The position numbers were made by a program, and so were the translations under genes. This document shows, one piece after another, positions 24,005 through 35,572 of a DNA stretch of 64,000 nt. Every line of letters begins with the position of its first letter. Position 1 is the first letter of the stretch. Source of the stretch: Platycnemis pennipes (lineage: Eukaryota > Arthropoda > Insecta > Odonata > Platycnemididae); NCBI GenBank assembly GCA_933228895.1, contig OW121854.1:90758609-90822608 (forward strand). Reading direction: 5' to 3'. The notes below the pieces were generated by a model. That model made no database searches and was not told the DNA's origin. It was given only the letters and a program-made list of their open reading frames with translations.

Positions 24005-25170
24005 ACGATCATCTTCAATAGTAGTCCTTCAACAATATCACGCCCATCACCTTCATCTCCACTCGGATTTATTGTTATTAATTACCATTTTAAGGATTTC
24101 ATCATCTGTGCAATGTTGTATTTGGTAAGAGAATCGTGGTCACTAGCTATCCATTGCTCTAAATGTACCAATTCCATTTTCTTTAATTCAGGATGCTGTT
24201 TCTTTAATTCATTGATGCTGTTTGCGCTGTCAACCAACTCGATCATCATATGTTTATCCTCAAAACCATGAAAGCCTTGGAAATCTCCACATATTTCATC
24301 AACATCAAACCTATAAGCAGGCCACAATTTAAACCACGCATGTTTTAGAACTGACTGTGAATTACTATTCCATGCACGTGAAATTTCCCACATCGTCTTT
24401 TAGATTATATTTGCTTCTAAAATAGTTTAGCAATCTCCATTAGTATTTGACCAGAAATAATAACTAAGCCATTCACTCTGACTCAATTGAAACCACGTAA
24501 TCTAAATCAGCACTTAAATCTTCTTTCGTTGTTTTTCTCTCCGTCATTCATTTCTTCTTGTCACTTTAACTGTAAAATTTTGAGGATTTTCTCTTTCTGC
24601 TTCTTAATGTGCTGTATTGTCAAAGATCCCGCGCAGTGTGTTTCAGACAAATGCTTTACCGATGCAATGGCATCAAGCTTTTTCACGACTTGTACTTTTT
24701 CCGCGATCGTTAACATTTAGCACTGATGCCTCACTCCTCTGCTTTGGCCACAAGTGTATAGATTAGATTTTATTAGGAAGAGACAAAAGCAGATAACAAA
24801 TAATTTTATCAAATTACGTCTAGTGGTCAATGAAAAATGCACGCGTCATTGTAAGTGACCGATCTGTAAACTAGTCGTAGTCCATTTTTTCCAGTCCAGA
24901 GTTTTCAATTTTGTATGTTCAGTTCAAGTTGCAGAATAATTACAGTGTGCACGAAGCACCAGATATTAATGTTTAACTTACTCTGATCCTCAGAATGGGA
25001 AAATATACATTAAGTATGGAATGGGATAATATCTAGGTAGGTTATGAAGCAATGTTTTGGTAAAAAATGTTTCGGCATTATCCATAAAGTACCCGATAGG
25101 TGGTCATGGCAAACTTGCCAGATTATGGGTGTTCTCAGATTACGGATTCCCTGATTAAGGATGCTCAACT
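24005..25170 (-). mobile_element. Tigger/pogo-like element, copy B, truncated
   Basis: Reverse-oriented relative of copies A and C. Its terminus is the CAGTTGAGCATCC complement ending at about 25170, next to TA. The minus strand carries the Psq helix-turn-helix near 24590-24715 and a 103-codon open frame at 24082-24393 that continues the transposase C-terminus (WNSNSQSVLKHAWFKLWPA, then a helix rich in acidic residues). Similarity to copy A ends at about 24005, so the far terminus is lost. Confidence 0.75.
24082..24393 (-). pseudogene. Tigger-like transposase C-terminal fragment
   Basis: 103 open codons reading SVLKHAWFKLWPAYRFD near residue 14, then GFHGFEDKHMMIELVDSANS and an acidic helix, ending at a natural stop. 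Tigger transposases carry a similar tryptophan-rich segment (AW...LKxxWxKLWP) after the catalytic core. The core itself is absent here. The frame stays open although the rest of the element is decayed, and there is no sign that it is expressed separately. Confidence 0.65.
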
Positions 25171-25500
25171 GTACTTCAAAATGATATCAATTTACACTAA
25201 TAAAGTATAATATCAACAAGATACAATTAATATGATCAAAGATATGTGGGCTTGGCTTTTATTTTATTGGACTGGAATGAGGACTAACATATTGGCTGAC
25301 TTTTATCTTTGTACTTAATCCTTTTTATATGTGATTATCATGGGTTCATGTAGGCAGTATGTATGGTCACCTATGGGTTCAATGTAGGCAGTACGTAAGG
25401 TCTGTGATGAAGTCTCATTCAGATTATCTTTCATATCCTCTTCAAAGAATGTGGTCTCATGATTTCCTTTTACACTGGAAATTTTGCCATTTGATTTCAG

Positions 25501-25650
25501 GCATTAACAGCTGCACGTGATTCAAAAGATCCAGAAATGAATTGGACCGATATATCACCGTACCTGAACTCACATGTGGAGCTTCTTCTTAGAGACTTAA
25601 TCATTGAAGTCAATCCAAATGATTGTAAATTAGCTCGATTCAGCATTTAA
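25501..25650 (+). CDS. CENP-K-like protein, terminal exon
   Basis: Phase-0 exon after a TTGATTTCAG acceptor, 49 codons plus TAA. The sequence runs ALTAARDSKDPEMNWTDIS to YLNSHVELLLRDLIIEV and closes NPNDCKLARFSI. Vertebrate CENP-K ends with a closely similar block: YVELLLR, a short hydrophobic stretch, a P-x-D turn and a final basic-hydrophobic segment. This is the strongest evidence for the family. CENP-K works with CENP-H and the Ndc80-binding part of the inner kinetochore. Drosophila lacks these subunits. What else it could be: any coiled-coil protein with a coincidental VELLLR, which I consider less likely. Confidence 0.7.
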   Translation, partial: ALTAARDSKDPEMNWTDISPYLNSHVELLLRDLIIEVNPNDCKLARFSI

Positions 25651-25723
25651 CATTTGACTTATCCCTGAGTTTTGTTTAATTTTATAGTTTTTTATGTTCT
25701 AAAGTTTGGATGATGTAAATTTT

Positions 25724-25729
25724 AATAAA
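25724..25729 (+). terminator. Poly(A) signal of the CENP-K-like gene
   Basis: AATAAA lies 74 bp after the TAA stop and is followed by a T-rich run, as expected for a cleavage and polyadenylation site. Confidence 0.65.
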
Positions 25730-26117
25730 TTGATATTTTTTTTATTTTTCACCGTGGTTATGATTTAGTATAGCATCCCTTAAACCCATTCTCATCATTT
25801 TTAGGACAACCTAAGCTTTGGTGTAGTTAGTGGCTGTAATTGTGTTCAACAATTTTTATTTTGGTGGATAATTTTCCCCTGTGGTCATTCCATGTCAAAT
25901 CATCCAGAAAATTTTCAAAATGACACCCACCGACTCAGATTTTTATGAAATTTTTGTCACTGGCTACTATCACCAATTTAATAATCCATGTCAAGTATTT
26001 CCGCTCTCGCCCTCATAGTTTGCTAGATATGATGGGTTAAAGTTTGGGAAGTTTGCTCAGAAGTGTCAATAGTTGGATTCAACTTTCAGAGTACAGGGCA
26101 AAAGGAAAAAACTCATA
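25730..26117. other. Unassigned sequence downstream of the CENP-K-like gene
   Basis: No coding frame, repeat or regulatory signal was recognised between the poly(A) signal and the mariner-derived element. Confidence 0.4.
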
Positions 26118-26707
26118 GGAGGGTTGCTATTTATATTTCTGGCCTAATAATGAAAAAACAAATTTTTACGATGGAAATTGGTTTTATTGTTTTTTCAAAA
26201 TATTCTCCATGAAGATCAATACATTTTTGCATGCTGTTGAACCAATTTTTGAAGCACTTTTTCCACCCCGATTGAGGTAACTCCTAAGCGTGCGTTATGA
26301 ATAATCAACCCCTTCTTCCGGTGTCGGAAAACGTCGACCTTGTAATTTGTTTTTGATGTTCGGGAATAAAAAAAAGTTATTGGGTGCTAAATCAGGGCTG
26401 TACAGTGTATGACCCATCAATTCGATGCTTCAGCAGGTCAAAAATTTCTTTGTTTGAGCCGGTGTCTCCTTGATAATCCACGCCGAAATTATGAAAAATA
26501 ATCGCACGAAAATGTTCGCGAGTTAAATCCATGTTTTGCCCGAGATAAATTTTTCAAGTTACTGTAAACAACAAAAATCGCGCTCAAATGACAAAATGTT
26601 CTGAAGAAATGTTATGTTCAACAATGTCAAGTTTCCAATGTAAACATCAGATAGCACCTGGCAACAATTACTGTTGCCAAGGCCAGGAATATAAATGGCA
26701 ACCCTCA
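26118..26707 (-). mobile_element. Internally deleted mariner element
   Basis: Inverted ends GAGGGTTGC...TTTATAT and their complement (GGAATATAAATGGCAACCCTC at the right) are flanked by TA at 26116-26117 and 26708-26709. The minus strand keeps the transposase N-terminus (ATG at 26532, DLTREHFRAIIF) and then jumps to the C-terminus (GWKKCFKNWF, then MQKCIDLHGEYFEK, with stops in between). The catalytic middle is gone. A typical mariner is about 1.3 kb; this copy is 590 bp. Confidence 0.85.
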
Positions 26708-26709
26708 TA

Positions 26710-27313
26710 GCGCAGTAACCAATTAACATATCACCATGAAATTTTTTCTTCTTAAGAAGACAATTGTCTATCCAAGTACATAGATTCCATAGAAATATTT
26801 TCTATCACCCTTTCGTAGCTATGTTAGCCACTGTTATGTCGTTAGTTGACAATTAACCAAGATTTTGAGCTCAAAAACATTACTTCATATTTTCACAATT
26901 ATCACCCTAAGGCAGAGTAGTTAACTCATCCAATTTTTTTTAAATTTTACCTACATTTTCTGACTCAGTGAGGGGGATTTTGGACACACATACAGATCCT
27001 AAGCATGACTGTATCCAAATACATACCTTCATGAGGAAATATTTGAAATAATGGTCAGTGAATGAAAGGCCAGGCATCTATTTTTGGTGAATGTGCCTTT
27101 TGTACATATAATTTTTTTAAAACAATAATACTTGGTTCGTGGCAGCCGAAGGGCTCAAAGAGCTCAAATGTTTAAGCAACTGTGAATTGATGCACTTTTT
27201 CAGGCATTTGCCTATTTATACAAATGCTAAGTGCATGAAAAACGTGGAATTAACATTTATTAGACCCATTTTATGTATTATATGATAAATTATTTACATT
27301 TGTAAAACTTATT
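26710..27313. other. Unassigned AT-rich sequence
   Basis: No coding or repeat structure recognised. Confidence 0.35.
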
Positions 27314-27560
27314 TTAATCTGTGGTGAATTGTGTCATGCTGTACTGGCATTGCACAAAGTCAGCCTTCTCCAACAGCATTGTCATTGCATACGAAACAAT
27401 TTCTGGGACTCTAGGTTTAGAGCGACGACGATTAACAAAGGACCAAAATTTTCTGGGGTTAGTGGTAATGGTAGAGGAGATGCTCTGGGTGAACTCAATG
27501 TAATCACGATGGATGAGAAATTTTGAGTAGCGACTCAATTCTTTGAAAGTGAGAATGGTG
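27314..27560 (-). pseudogene. LINE fragment (Jockey/CR1-type linker)
   Basis: A 74-codon minus-strand frame reading SRYSKFLIHRDYIEF, then NPRKFWSFVNRRRS and a short tail. The NPKxFWxFVxxRR motif is the conserved linker just upstream of the reverse transcriptase in Jockey/CR1-type LINE proteins. Nothing of the polymerase follows, so this is a small relic. Confidence 0.55.
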
Positions 27561-27599
27561 TGCTCGTTTGGACAGGACTTGTAAAGGCACCAGGTGCAG

Positions 27600-28075
27600 T
27601 TTTTATTTCCAAGAATGTGCAGTTGCAGTGATATTGAATTTTACATTAGGAAAAATGTATTGAATGTGGAACAGGTAAGCGATGGAATATTGACTATCAA
27701 AATCAAAGCAATGCCGACAAATGTAGTCGTAGTACAGGTTTACATGCCCACAGAGGAGCATAAAGAAGAGGAAGTAGATGAACATTTAGAAGAAATAATT
27801 GAGAAAGTAAAGGGCAGGAAGAACCTGATAGTTATGGGAGACTGGAACACTGTAGTAAGGGAAGGACAGAAGTGAAGTAAGGGAGTATGGGCTGGGTGTA
27901 AGAAATAACCAGGGCAAGGAAGCAGTGGAGTTCTGTAGGAGAATAATTTAGTGTTCACAAACACGCTGTTTAAACACCACCTTAGCGTAGGCACCTAGGT
28001 AAACTATGCGATTTCTTCATACTGTTCATGATTCTTTGCCTAGCCTTGATGTAATCCAGTAACGAAATCCAAACC
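27600..28075 (+). pseudogene. LINE fragment: endonuclease domain
   Basis: The frame at 27594-27875 reads LTIKIKAMPTNVVVVQVYMP and later NLIVMGDWNTVV, the APE-type endonuclease strands that carry metal-binding residues. After a frameshift the sequence continues as EYGLGVRNNQGKEAVEFC, matching the endonuclease of the LINE at 28633-31990 but on the opposite strand. It is truncated at both ends. Confidence 0.75.
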
Positions 28076-28299
28076 TATCTTTTTTTCAGAATTTTTTTTG
28101 CTCTTTCTTACGTTCTCTTATGGATAGTTTAAAAACGTCCTTCAACGCATGATAAAGATGATCCCCTCAGTGCTTAACATCGTTCTCACATTCCATATTC
28201 TGACTCTTTAAGTTGCAATCAACTGGTTTCTTCATTGCCGCTACTGTTACTGAAGTATCTTTACCCGCGAAGGGTTTCGTTAGATGATGACCGCTGTCT

Positions 28300-28430
28300 G
28301 GTAACTATGGGTACCGTAGCTGCAGGGATTCAATTCTCTAACACTCAAGTTAATTTTGCTCATGGGAAAGTTGAAAAGTGTTGGTTTCCTGTTTCACGCA
28401 TAGTTAGGCCTTTGAACCCATGTGGGTAGT
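28300..28430 (-). pseudogene. LINE 5-prime region fragment
   Basis: The stretch around GGATTCAATTCTCTA and the following CTCATGGGAAAGTT resembles the + strand of 31636-31760, which lies at the 5-prime end of the minus-strand LINE. It appears to be a second, decayed copy of that 5-prime region. Divergence is considerable. Confidence 0.45.
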
Positions 28431-28632
28431 CCTAAAATAAGTAAATTTTTATTGCTTTCGCAATTGCAGCTCCAAAGGTCATGGTGGCTCATAAAACCAT
28501 CCCACTGTGACTAGACGACATATTTGACTAATGCTTAGGTTTTAATTCATTCATGAGATGCTAAAAAAAAGTCTGATAAAGGAATTAGAGCGTATGCAAA
28601 GGAGATCAGCTAGATTTGTTAAAGGCCGTTAT

Positions 28633-31600
28633 TAATAATTAATAATAATTATTATTAGTATTCTACCGGTGAAGGTAGGTTTAAATGGACATTTAATTCT
28701 TCCCACCCCCTAAATTTCACACGATGTCCCTCTTCAGCCCCTCATACCTCCTGCCACCCATCATTACATCCAAGCTACCCGTTCTTCTCCTCCCTCTTCC
28801 CCGCTTACCCAAAGCTCTTCCCTCGATCACCTTCTTCAGAACACCATCCCCTTTTATTACCTTTTCCATCCACACCTGCCTTCTCCTAATTCCATGTATC
28901 AAATTTCTTTCGTCTCCTACCTATTCTAGTACTTCATCGTTCGTCTTTCTTTCGACCCACTTTACTTTCCCCATCCTTCTCCACACCCACATCTCAGAAG
29001 CCCTAAGTCTATTTTCATCTACTTTACGCAAAGCCCATGTTTCCGCCACATATAGTGCAACGTTCCATATTAAACTTTTCACTAGTCTTTTCTTCACTTC
29101 CCTACTCAACGCCCCTGTCATTAGTTCACGCCTACGAGTAAAAGCTTCTTTTGCCAATGCAATTCTCCTTCTCACTTCAATACTTCTATACCCTTTTTCT
29201 TCCAACACACTATCTAGATAGCTAAATTTATCTACCTGCTCTAGCTTCTGACCTCCTACTTTTATCCTTATACTGGTCCTTCTTGTTCTTGAAAATCGCA
29301 CTACTTTCGTTTTCTTCTGGTTTATCTTCATCCCGTATCTTTCACACTGTCCCTGCAACGCATCTAGCATTTTTTGCAAGCCACGGGCTTACAGGCTGAC
29401 TAGCGCTTGGTCATCCGCAAACCTCACTGATTTTATCAATTTCCCCCCGACCTTTACTCCAGCCTCCAGCTCATCCCAAGTCTCTCTCACCATTTCCTCC
29501 GAGTATATGTTGAAAACGGCGGCGATAATGGATAGCCCTGCCTAACTCCCCTCCCTATTGTGGCCCAATCCGATTCTCCATCGGCTACTCTCACTTGCAC
29601 TTTCTGCGCTATGTATAAATTCCGGACCAGTCTCTCCAGTCTACTCCTATCTTCCACAATATTTCCATTAACTTGACCCACCTCACTCTGCTGAACGCCT
29701 TTTCAAAATCAACAAAGCATGCGAATGCATCATGATTATATTATAGATTCCTTTCCACTAGTATTCTCATCACTGCAATCCCATCCCGAGTGGCCCTCCC
29801 CTTCCGAAATCCCAACAGATCCTCACCTAGGAATTCGTTTGCTCTCTTTTCCATTCTCCTATTGATGATTCTAAGCACTACCTTTGCCGCATGAGAAATC
29901 AAACATATCGTTCTATAGTCTTCACATTCTTTTGTCACCCTCTTTTTCGGTATAGGTATCAGCAAGGTTTTTACAAAATCCTCCGGCCAAGCCCCCTCCT
30001 CGTACATTGTACGAACAAGTTCATAAAATCTGTCCCTTCCCCCTCTTCCTAGGTTTTTCAAAAGCTCAGCTGGTATGTTATCTATCCCCACCGCTTTACC
30101 TGCTTTCATTTCTCGCAGTGACTTCTCTATCTCACTATCCAGTATTCCGGGGCCCACGTCATCCTGATCTACATCCTTTTCCTCTTCTATGTCCAAGTTC
30201 CTAGGCCTATTTTCGCTATCATACAGTTCCTCAATATATTCCCTCCAACGATGCTGGATCTTCTCTGGTTCCATTGCTAAATTTCCCCTTCTGTCTTTGA
30301 CGCACGGGACCGTTTTCCATTTCTTGATTCCCGATAACATTTGAGTACCTTACCTTTGAGTACAGACTGCGTATTTCTCCTTCTCTCTGGAGTCTCTCCA
30401 TCTCCTCGCATTGCCGACTCCACCACTTTTCTCTTTCTCTCTTTGTTTCTCTCCTAAACCTGTTGTTAATCTCCTTATAATGCCTTTTGCCTAGCTCTGT
30501 ATTTACATTTTTCCATTTCCTTCTTTCCTCGATCCTTTCCATCATTTCTGCTGTTACCCATGGTCTCTTGATCCTCCTAGCGTCTACTGTTCCCATTGTT
30601 TTCTCAGCTGCTTCTTTAATCCCGGTTTTTAACATTTCCCACCCTTCATCTATTGTTCCTCTTCCCTCCAATCAGTGCTCCTACATCCCATTTTTTTGTT
30701 TTCCTTCTTACTTTCCACCTTTTTAGTCTCATGTCACATTTCATCGCCACCAAGTTATGGTCGGAATTCGGTATCTGCACCTTGGAAACTATGCGAGTTC
30801 TTTACGCTGTTCCTGAATCTTTGTCTAATCATGATGTAGTCTAGTTGGCACCTTCCAGTATCCCCCGGCATTTTCCATGTGTACCTACGCCTATGGTGGT
30901 GTTTAAACCACGTGTTTGAATCTCTAAATTATTCCTCCTACAGAACTCCACTGCTTTCTCGCCCCGGTAATTCCTTACACCCAGACCATACTCCCCTACT
31001 TCACTTCCGTCCCTCCCTTTCCCTACTACAGCGTTCCAATCTCCCATAACTATTTGGTTCTTCCTGCCCTTTACTTTCCCGATTAATTCTTCCTACTGGT
31101 CATATACTCATCTACTTCTTCTTCTCTATGTCCCCCTGTCGGCATGTACACCTGTACTACGACAACATTTGCCGGCTTCGCTTTGATTTCGATAGCTATT
31201 ATTCTATTGCTCACCAGTTCCACATTCATTACCCTTTTTCCTAATGTTGCATTCAATACAACTGCTACTCCCCGCTGTCTCTCTTCCCCTCCACTGTATA
31301 TAACCCAGTACTTTTCACTTCAGACGTCCCCCTGGTCTCTCCATCTTACTTCGCTTAATCCCAACAAATCGATCTCTCCCCTCTCCATTTCACGCTTAAT
31401 ATTTTCTAGTTTTCCTGCCCTTAACATTGTCCTAACGTTCCGTGTCCCGATCCTTAGCATTGTTGCTCTCTTCTCTGGTTTCTTCTTCTCTGGTTTCTTC
31501 TTCTCTGGTTTCTTCTTCACTGCTGCCGTTGCTGCTGTCTTTCTTTTCGTGCAAGGATTTCGTGAGATGACGAGCGCAGAGTCCTTGCTTACCCTGCTGC

Positions 31601-31990
31601 CGGGCACGACACCCATCCCATTAATTTGGTCCCGGGCCCCGTAGTTGCCAGGATTCAATTCTCTATTTTTCAAGTCAATTGTGTTCTTGGGAGAGTTTAA
31701 TTGAGGTGGTTTCCCGTTGCCTGCCTCAATAGTGTTTTTAGCGTGACACCATCACTTGATTGGCCGCCCCTCTGGGGTCAGACGCCTTCTCACAGCCGCC
31801 TCACTGACGAACAGACGCTGCGAGTACGGTACGTGAACTACCTTTCGTCAGACTCCTACCCTTCGACCTATCTGGCATGGGTGACCCTACCAGGAGCAAT
31901 ATTAGTTGCTCCCGTTAGTGCATCTCTAGGGGTCACGGGAACACACAAACCCCAATCCCACCACGACAAGGCGTAGTCCATGGGGAAGTG
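28633..31990 (-). mobile_element. Near full-length RTE-type LINE retrotransposon
   Basis: A 3.36-kb insertion flanked by a 12-bp direct repeat AAAGGCCGTTAT (28621-28632 and 31991-32002). The 3-prime end (left side) finishes in an AATAATT-type microsatellite, and the 5-prime end is at 31990. Size, one long endonuclease-plus-polymerase frame, short 3-prime tail and microsatellite end fit the RTE clade, though a CR1-type assignment is possible. The target duplication shows insertion by target-primed reverse transcription. The element reached full length but is now broken by several frameshifts. Confidence 0.85.
28717..31673 (-). pseudogene. LINE endonuclease/reverse transcriptase, frameshifted
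   Basis: Read on the minus strand in order: a lysine-rich leader with three PEKKK repeats (31466-31515), endonuclease blocks IGTRNVRTML and SEVRW, then VVVVQVYMP, VMGDWNAVVG and SDHNLVAM (the catalytic SDH). The polymerase follows with GKAVGIDNIPAELL, IPIPKK, GFRKGRATRDG, GVRQGYPLSP and the active site FADD near 29425. The tail has ALYVAETWALRK, WVWRRMGKVKW and a basic GRALGKRGRGRRR end. At least five frame changes or stops separate these pieces, so no active protein is possible. Confidence 0.85.
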
Positions 31991-32002
31991 AAAGGCCGTT
32001 AT

Positions 32003-32972
32003 GATAATTGTATTAGCATTAGAACTAGGGTGGGAATTATTATCAGAATGCAGGTTAAAATCTTGGGTTAAAATTTAGGTTGAACCTTTTAAGTAAATAC
32101 AAAACCGATTTATTTGCAGATGACGTTAGATATATATTAAGAAAAAACCCCTGCGTATTATGCTAGGTTTGATCAGATTAGAGAGATAGATTGTCGTACC
32201 GATAGATTTAAAATATAATTTTTCCCGCTTACCGTAAGAGAACACAATAGGCAGTGTAGCAAAGGGGTTGGTAGGTGAAATATTTTTAGAGTAGCCTTTA
32301 GTGCATGATGCATGTAATAACAAATAATAATCCCTTTCTTATTATGTAGATCCTAACCATCTAGCTGCATGTGACCCTATTATCTAGCATGCTTCCATGT
32401 GGTAGCCTATTTTCATGTCAATAGTGCATGTTTGTGATCTTCACCCCCTGCCACACACCCTCGTGGTGGCTTGCAGGATATTACGTAGATGAAGATGATG
32501 TGGATGAAAAATAAAGTAGAAAATGTTGCTTTGTCATTTTCTGTAGTTTAACATTGCCGTTGTATTTTAACGAAACAATATTATGCAGTACTTCGACATA
32601 AAGGTAAATTGGACTTGTATTTTATTTCATTGCTATAAACAGAGAGATATAAATTGATAAGTAAATAAGGAGGCGCACGAGAAGTTGCTGAAAACATCCG
32701 GGTTTTCTTGGAGTACGAGTGAAATTTGGGTTTCTTTTACTGAACCTTCATTGGCATTTTATTTATCCTTCATCACATGTTCATTATTACATTTAGTTTA
32801 AAATTTAAACGTCTAAAATTTTCGATTGTTGGATTAAGAAAAGGTGCCACTGCTATTAAAAAACGTGCTAAAACTCTCAAGTCCCAAGAAATTGAGGCAC
32901 CAGTGAGTCAGCTGATATAATTGTTTCTGATTCAGTTACACATTAAAACATTACAAACCACAGATGAATGAT
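32003..32972. other. Mostly unassigned sequence with one SINE-like tail
   Basis: Apart from the repeat at 32430-32512 there is no coding frame or recognised element. Confidence 0.35.
32430..32512 (+). repeat. SINE-like dispersed repeat, copy 1
   Basis: Contains CCCCTGCCACACACCCTCG, then TGGTGGCTTGCAGGATATTA and a GTAGATGAAGATG tail. The same order of blocks recurs at 58588-58664, 60005-60095 and 61010-61092. A short shared body with a GTAGATG-type simple tail is what a SINE or LINE 3-prime end leaves. No RNA polymerase III promoter boxes were recognised. Confidence 0.55.
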
Positions 32973-34316
32973 CAGGGAGGCGATCGTCAGGGAAAACCTG
33001 GAATTGTCAGGGAATTTTGGAAATCTGGAAAAGTCAAGGAATTCTCGTAACAGTCGGGGAGAAACTGGGATAGGAAATTCTCGTTATAAATCTACCATTA
33101 CATTTACCGGGCAGTCTTTCCCACCCTTTATTTCACCAGCTAAAACTATCCGTCCGACTAAAACTAAACCAACTAAAAAATGTCCGTCGACGAAGTGCAT
33201 AAAATAAGCCCCGTCAATTCGTTGAACAAATAATCTTAGTTATTTTGTTGTAAGTCTGTCGTACAATGTATCCGTTTTGTGTATCCTTAATGCGATATTT
33301 GCTTAGTAGTGTTAAAATTCATGATCACCCTGTATTCCGCTCATCGCAAGGAATCCGAGGCTATGTGTTTCGGAAGATTTTACCTCGCGTGTTTTTTAAC
33401 TTCCGAGACCTAGGTCAAGAGGTAGTTGGAGCACACTAGCTTGCAGTTCTAAAAATGCGAGACGATGATTATTAAAATGGTAATACAAGTACGACCACAC
33501 GTGTGAACAAAATCTTACGTGAGATCATCTTCGATTTCCATACCCCCCTTCGCGAGACCATAAGAAGAGTCCTCCTCCCCTCTCCTCCTTTCACGCTTGA
33601 CGTAATTATTGAATGGCCACCTTGGCTCCCTCTAGAAGCAATTTGGTCAGGTCACAAATCATCTCAAATATGATATTCATGAATATGATGCTGACGTTAC
33701 TAATTGCCTCCTGTTTTCGTTCGCAGTGGCGCGATTACGTTTTTTTTTGTTTATACAAATATTTTTACATTTTTGGTTCCCTCTTGCAATAAGGGGGAAA
33801 TAACCACGTTAATCAAATGGTTATTCGCTTCTAAACGTCACTCGTGCCATCCGATTATGATACAGTCCATCAACTTGGCTTTGGTTTGTATTTTTCGTGC
33901 AACCTGTGCCGGAGTCCGCCAGTAAATTGGCCATTAACTTTCCCTTCGACGCCTTTTCAGTAATATTCAACTTCCCAGAACTACCACGCTACCTCTTCCT
34001 TCAAGAATTAGACATTGTCAATTTTTAATTTTACCGAAGGAAACACACACGGCCACGGAAATGCGATTCACGGCCACGGATACGAGGCCGGGAAAAATGT
34101 ATTAAAAGTGTGTATAATTTGTGTGAGGGCTTAATATATTTTTTCATTCTTATAGCTTTTAATGTATTGATTTCAGCCTTTAACATTTTTTTTGACGAAA
34201 ATTTAATTCAGCAGAAAAAAATACTAGCAGACCTTTTGACGATCGGTCCGGTAAATTGGTAAGGACATCAGGGAAAATTCAGGGAATTTGAAAATTGGAT
34301 ATCAGTAGCCACCCTG
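32973..34316. mobile_element. CAGGG-ended element (family member 3), 5-bp target duplication
   Basis: Starts CAGGGAGGCGATCGTCAGGG and ends AGTAGCCACCCTG, flanked by ATGAT on both sides (32968-32972 and 34317-34321). The body aligns with 20628-21947 throughout, for example at ATTCATGATCACC(A/C)TGTATTC and GAGATCATCTTCGATTTCC. No protein frame is apparent. Confidence 0.85.
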
Positions 34317-34574
34317 ATGATGCAGAGGGAGGGGAAAATTCTTGTCGGACCGTCTTTTAGAGGGGCCGTCAGGTTGTTCAAAGGGTCACCACCCTGAAAG
34401 AGAAGGCCCCAATTGGAAGCGAGCGGGGGGAGGGTAAGGGGGCGAGAGGTGTGGGTGGGCCTTGTCTCGGACAATGACTCCGCCCAGGAGATAATGCGCG
34501 CTAGGGTATCGAAATAGGCTTCGCTAGTGATGCACTTTTTGAAAAACACCAAATCGGTGTAGCGCAGCTCAATG

Positions 34575-35566
34575 CAGGGTGTCCAGCACCCTGGAAAACC
34601 GGGAAGACCGGGAAATCTCAGGGAATTTTATTTTCACTGGAAATATCAGGGAAATCTCAGGGAAATATCTTATTGACTCTGGAATTTTTGATGGAGTCAA
34701 TGTATAAAACAGCAACGGAAATAATGAGCCTTTTTCGGCAAGTTGCATTTGGCATTCGGCAAGTTTCGGCAGTTACAAGAGCATGGAGAGTTGCCAGCAA
34801 TTTGTTGCGGGGTTTGATGAAAGCCTGAACAAGATAATAAACAGCAAATGGATCTTAGTGCTCGCTTTTGGGACGATAATCAGAATGTAGTTTGCACGCG
34901 GTACCTCACTTCAGTATTTTTACATACTACTGCCATTGATCTCCCCGGGGCGTTAAAAGAAGCTTCAAGACCAGGAAAGAACATGAGAAAATCCTTCAAG
35001 TTTCAGTGGATGGTCCAAATGTGAATTTCAAATTTTTGAAAGAACTACAGTCTGACCTCTCTGAAGGGCATACGGATGGCCCCCGGATATTAGATTTAGG
35101 TAGCTGTGGGCTACACACGATAAATTGTGCATTTCAATTTGGCCCACCGTAGACGATTACCCTGGAAAAAATTCACTTTCTTTAGTTTTTTAAGTTGTTA
35201 ATCATTTCATATCAATGCTATTCATAGCGAAGTCTGGTTGTAATGTAACCTTGTTCCCGAACGTCAGCATGATAATGTTAAACTCTAAGCTAGGGTGGTG
35301 AAGTACTTTTCCCACGAACTATATGAAAGTGTTGCATGATGTTGGAGTTCTTGTTTATTTTACTCCAAATATGCAGGATTTGGTTTATTTTGTGCAAATA
35401 TGCAAGATTAATAATAATACGTAAGTTTAATTCCACGATAACCATACCCAATGTCCTCTTATACTTAACGTGAAAAAAATCAATATTTTCTGGAGAAATA
35501 AAAATTATGTCTGGAAAACCTGGAAATCTCAGGGAACTTTCAAATGCCCAGCTGCTGGACACCCTG
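34575..35566 (+). mobile_element. hAT-related element with 6-bp target duplication
   Basis: Ends are CAGGGTGTCCAGC and GCTGGACACCCTG, flanked by TCAATG at 34569-34574 and 35567-35572. Subterminal AATCTCAGGGAA repeats lie inside both ends. The body encodes a remnant of a hAT-type transposase (separate entry), which ties the CAGGG-ended family in this window to hAT. Confidence 0.85.
34836..35152 (+). pseudogene. hAT-type transposase remnant
   Basis: One frame gives QMDLSARFWDDNQNVVCTRY followed by LTSVFLHTTA. After a frameshift near 34960 the next frame gives KILQVSVDGPNVNFKFLKEL and then DLGSCGLHTINCAFQFG before a TAG at 35150-35152. The DGPNVN and GSCGLH...AF motifs are hallmarks of a large group of hAT-like transposases in animal genomes; the acidic residue in DGPNVN lies in the catalytic region as I recall it. 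The zinc finger and C-terminal dimerisation parts are absent. Confidence 0.75.
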
Positions 35567-35572
35567 TCAATG

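Larger units (their letters stand above)
6536..25500 (+). other. Large last intron of the CENP-K-like gene
   Basis: Nearly 19 kb between GTATGT at 6536 and TTGATTTCAG ending at 25500. Repeats described separately occupy roughly half of it. The stretches 6536-7062, 15192-15830, 16430-19060, 22300-24000 and 25171-25500 show no gene or recognised repeat. Within 20040-20290 there is a patch rich in CGAATCC motifs that resembles the ends of some hAT elements but has no partner end. Confidence 0.6.
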
